A stretch of DNA of 64,000 nt from positions 412,097 to 476,096 of the forward strand of contig JANXDO010000001.1 of the NCBI GenBank assembly GCA_025059375.1. Reading direction: 5' to 3'. Both the position numbers and the translations under genes were made by a program. Positions 62,512 to 64,000 of this stretch are shown piece by piece. Under the pieces are notes generated by a model, which saw nothing but the letters and a program-made list of their open reading frames with translations, had not been told where the DNA came from and made no database searches. Source of the stretch: Candidatus Nezhaarchaeota archaeon. Lineage in GTDB: Archaea; Thermoproteota; Methanomethylicia; Nezhaarchaeales; WYZ-LMO8. Each line of letters starts with the position of its first letter. Within the stretch, counting starts at the first letter, position 1.

Positions 62512-63255
62512 GTGAGAGGAGCAAAGCTCACATTGATGTTATTAGCCCTACTACTATTAAGCGTGAGTGTCATTGCTCAAGCATTGAAGCCAGCTTGGGT
62601 TGCTACCGGGAAGTATGCTGAGTATGAGTTGACGATACAGTCCAATTACCCTTACGTGCCATCGGGTAAATACAGTATTCGATGGGAGATAGAGGGGGTT
62701 CACGATGATCACGCTGAGATATCCATAACCTCAAACGTACCTGCTGAAGCACCAATTCACATACCAACAATAACTGAGTGGTACTACAATGAGGACCTGG
62801 GGCTCTTCATCTTATGCTCAGAAACTCTCGATAAATTGGCTCGAGGAGAAAAACCATTCTTTGGCATAGCGTCGGTGACAAGTGAGCTTAAAGGCACATC
62901 AATCGGTATATTTGATTGCTACAAACTCTTGATATCGTTCAGCGTCCTAGGCTACAGCTACCACGGCTACATATGGTTCGACAAGTCAACTGGCATTCTC
63001 ATAACCACTACGTACACCGTTGAGAGGTATCCTCACCAAATTACAATGGATCTTCAACTAATATCAACTAATGTGGCCATGCCCACAATCAATATACTGC
63101 TGTGGGCGGTCATCGGTGTCATCGCGGTAACCTCCGTAGCAATACCATTGGTACTACTAAGAGTGAAGAGGGCAAAGATACGCCATCATGGCGGAAAGAG
63201 AAGAACTCCTCAGCCTCTAAAACACCTATACCTTGATCTACACTCGAAGTTTTAA
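62512..63255 (+). CDS. Secreted protein with C-terminal membrane anchor, unknown
   Basis: 247 residues from GTG at 62512. N-terminal signal peptide (residues 1-24: basic, then LTLMLLALLLLSVSVIAQA), an extracellular beta-rich domain of about 170 residues with several aromatic strands, then a membrane helix (about 195-220, LLWAVIGVIAVTSVAIPLVLL) and a basic cytoplasmic tail. Not recognised; the pattern is common in archaeal surface proteins. Confidence 0.7.
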   Translation: MRGAKLTLMLLALLLLSVSVIAQALKPAWVATGKYAEYELTIQSNYPYVPSGKYSIRWEIEGVHDDHAEISITSNVPAEAPIHIPTITEWYYNEDLGLFILCSETLDKLARGEKPFFGIASVTSELKGTSIGIFDCYKLLISFSVLGYSYHGYIWFDKSTGILITTTYTVERYPHQITMDLQLISTNVAMPTINILLWAVIGVIAVTSVAIPLVLLRVKRAKIRHHGGKRRTPQPLKHLYLDLHSKF

Positions 63256-63354
63256 CATTGAGGTGGAGGACACAAAGGACACAAAGCTTCTCATCTAGGA
63301 AAAACACGGTGTTCAACGGCGACTTAATAGCAAGGGAGGAATGCGCCGTGAAGG

Positions 63355-63633
63355 TTACGTGCGACCTTCACCTTCTACCTCAAAAGTTACAATGAAGCCA
63401 TCAGAAGTCTCCTCCAGCTCTCTAATCCTAGCCTTGACCCCAAGGTCTTCTAGCACGTACTTTAAGTCTTCAAAGTAGTCGTAGAGACCACAAGTCAAGC
63501 AGAAGACCCTAAACATTACTTTAAACTCGTGGTCGCCAATCGATACTAGTGTCGCCTCAGCCTCGGGTACCCTGTACATGTTGTATTCCTTAATGGCCTT
63601 TTCGACGATCTCCTTCATGTCGATCTTAAGCAT
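63355..63633 (-). CDS. Small hypothetical protein with CxxC
   Basis: 92 residues: helical N-terminus (MKEIVEKAIKEYNMYRVPEAEATL), strand, FCLTCGLYDYFEDLKYVLEDLG near residue 43, C-terminal strand. One CxxC-type pair. Not recognised. Divergent from the partial peptidase gene to its right. Confidence 0.6.
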   Translation of the reverse strand: MLKIDMKEIVEKAIKEYNMYRVPEAEATLVSIGDHEFKVMFRVFCLTCGLYDYFEDLKYVLEDLGVKARIRELEETSDGFIVTFEVEGEGRT

Positions 63634-63795
63634 AGGTTAATTACTAACCCTTAATAACGTTTTCTTCAATTAATGAAGCTGCCTCATCCATTAATTAGGA
63701 GGATGAGCAATTTAAAGCTCAAGAACCACTTCTGCAACGTGGCAGCGAGACATTGATATCCTTGCCCTTCTACATATCGTCAAGGGAGTTGCTCA

Positions 63796-64000
63796 GTGAG
63801 TTATGGTCAGAGGGTTTTAGATTTTGTAAGCAAGATTTGTAGAGAGTTTGGTACAAGACTTTCTGGAAGTGAGGGAGAGGTAAGAGCTGGAGAGTACATT
63901 TACGAGGTTTTATCGAAGTTTTGTGATAGGGTTGATAAGGTTTGGTTTTCCTCTCGACCAAGAGGCTTCCTAGACTACATCTGGGTGGTTCTAGCTCTCT
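63796..64000 (+). CDS. M28-like peptidase, N-terminal fragment cut by window end
   Basis: GTG-started frame open to the last base (68 codons visible). The start LDFVSKICREFGTRLSGSEGEVRAGEYIYEVL is the N-terminal helix of M28/PA-type zinc aminopeptidases (the G-R-L-x-G-S-E pattern). Followed by a strand and then a hydrophobic stretch (DYIWVVLAL), which could be a membrane insertion. Only the beginning is seen, so the metal site cannot be checked. Confidence 0.6.
   Translation, partial: MSYGQRVLDFVSKICREFGTRLSGSEGEVRAGEYIYEVLSKFCDRVDKVWFSSRPRGFLDYIWVVLAL

Noticed and set aside
63256-63354. Tandem repeat GGACACAAA x2 near 63268
   Set aside because: Only two units with no extension; probably chance.

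Overview
The window is one densely coded stretch of archaeal chromosome, with about 70 genes, short spacers, TATA-box promoters, frequent GTG/TTG starts and many 4-base gene overlaps. Tetrahydromethanopterin-type genes (mptA, mptE, fae), archaeal phosphopantothenate synthetase, eL33 and translin mark it as archaeal. A full set of coenzyme F430 genes (cfbA, cfbB, cfbC, cfbD, cfbE) says the host makes the nickel tetrapyrrole of methyl-coenzyme M reductase. It is therefore most likely a methanogen or an anaerobic alkane oxidiser. Gene content (small ThiF-type E1, translin, retropepsin-like protein, indolepyruvate oxidoreductase) resembles an MCR-bearing lineage outside the classical euryarchaeal methanogens, but this placement is inference. 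No mcr gene lies in the window.

Layout. 1-3.4 kb: pterin cofactor genes, phosphopantothenate synthetase, a CooT-like small nickel-binding protein and a MoeB/ThiF-like E1. 3.4-9.5 kb: HAD phosphatase, a kinase-like protein, a divergent tungstate/molybdate ABC transporter (wtpBA and wtpC) around an operator-rich spacer, an M42 peptidase. 9.8-26.3 kb: tetrapyrrole island. cfbA-hemA-hemL-met8 on the plus strand converges on hemB-hemC-cobA-hemD on the minus strand; then an MFS transporter, a nikMNQO-type nickel uptake operon, cfbC, and the divergent cfbE-cfbD-cfbB. Together these encode every step from glutamyl-tRNA to F430 plus nickel import. 26.6-39.7 kb: antiporter/MarC pair, asparaginase, MBL hydrolase, two stand-alone Lrp/AsnC ligand-binding domains followed by hisIE, fae, a regulator/small protein/SSF symporter operon, two winged-helix regulators (one with a CARF-like domain), NAD synthetase, a Cys-cluster protein and translin. 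40-53 kb: iorBA, an iron-uptake operon (wHTH-FeoA, FeoB) behind a perfect DtxR-like palindrome, type IA topoisomerase, eL33, CBS protein, a GC-richer block (5-FCL-like, DUF362, eukaryote-type isocitrate dehydrogenase) and hybrid-cluster protein.

53.4-64 kb: an ArsB/NhaD-like transporter, then a 1.68 kb gene-free AT-rich stretch where base skew flips from C/A-rich to G/T-rich around paired G-string inverted repeats, a strong candidate replication origin. Right of it are a DUF917 / NCS1 permease / M29-like hydrolase cluster, nitroreductase, a retropepsin-fold protein, a secreted membrane-anchored protein and the start of an M28-like peptidase cut by the window end.

No rRNA, tRNA, CRISPR array, transposase or IS was recognised. 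All assignments are from reading sequence motifs; no database search was run.
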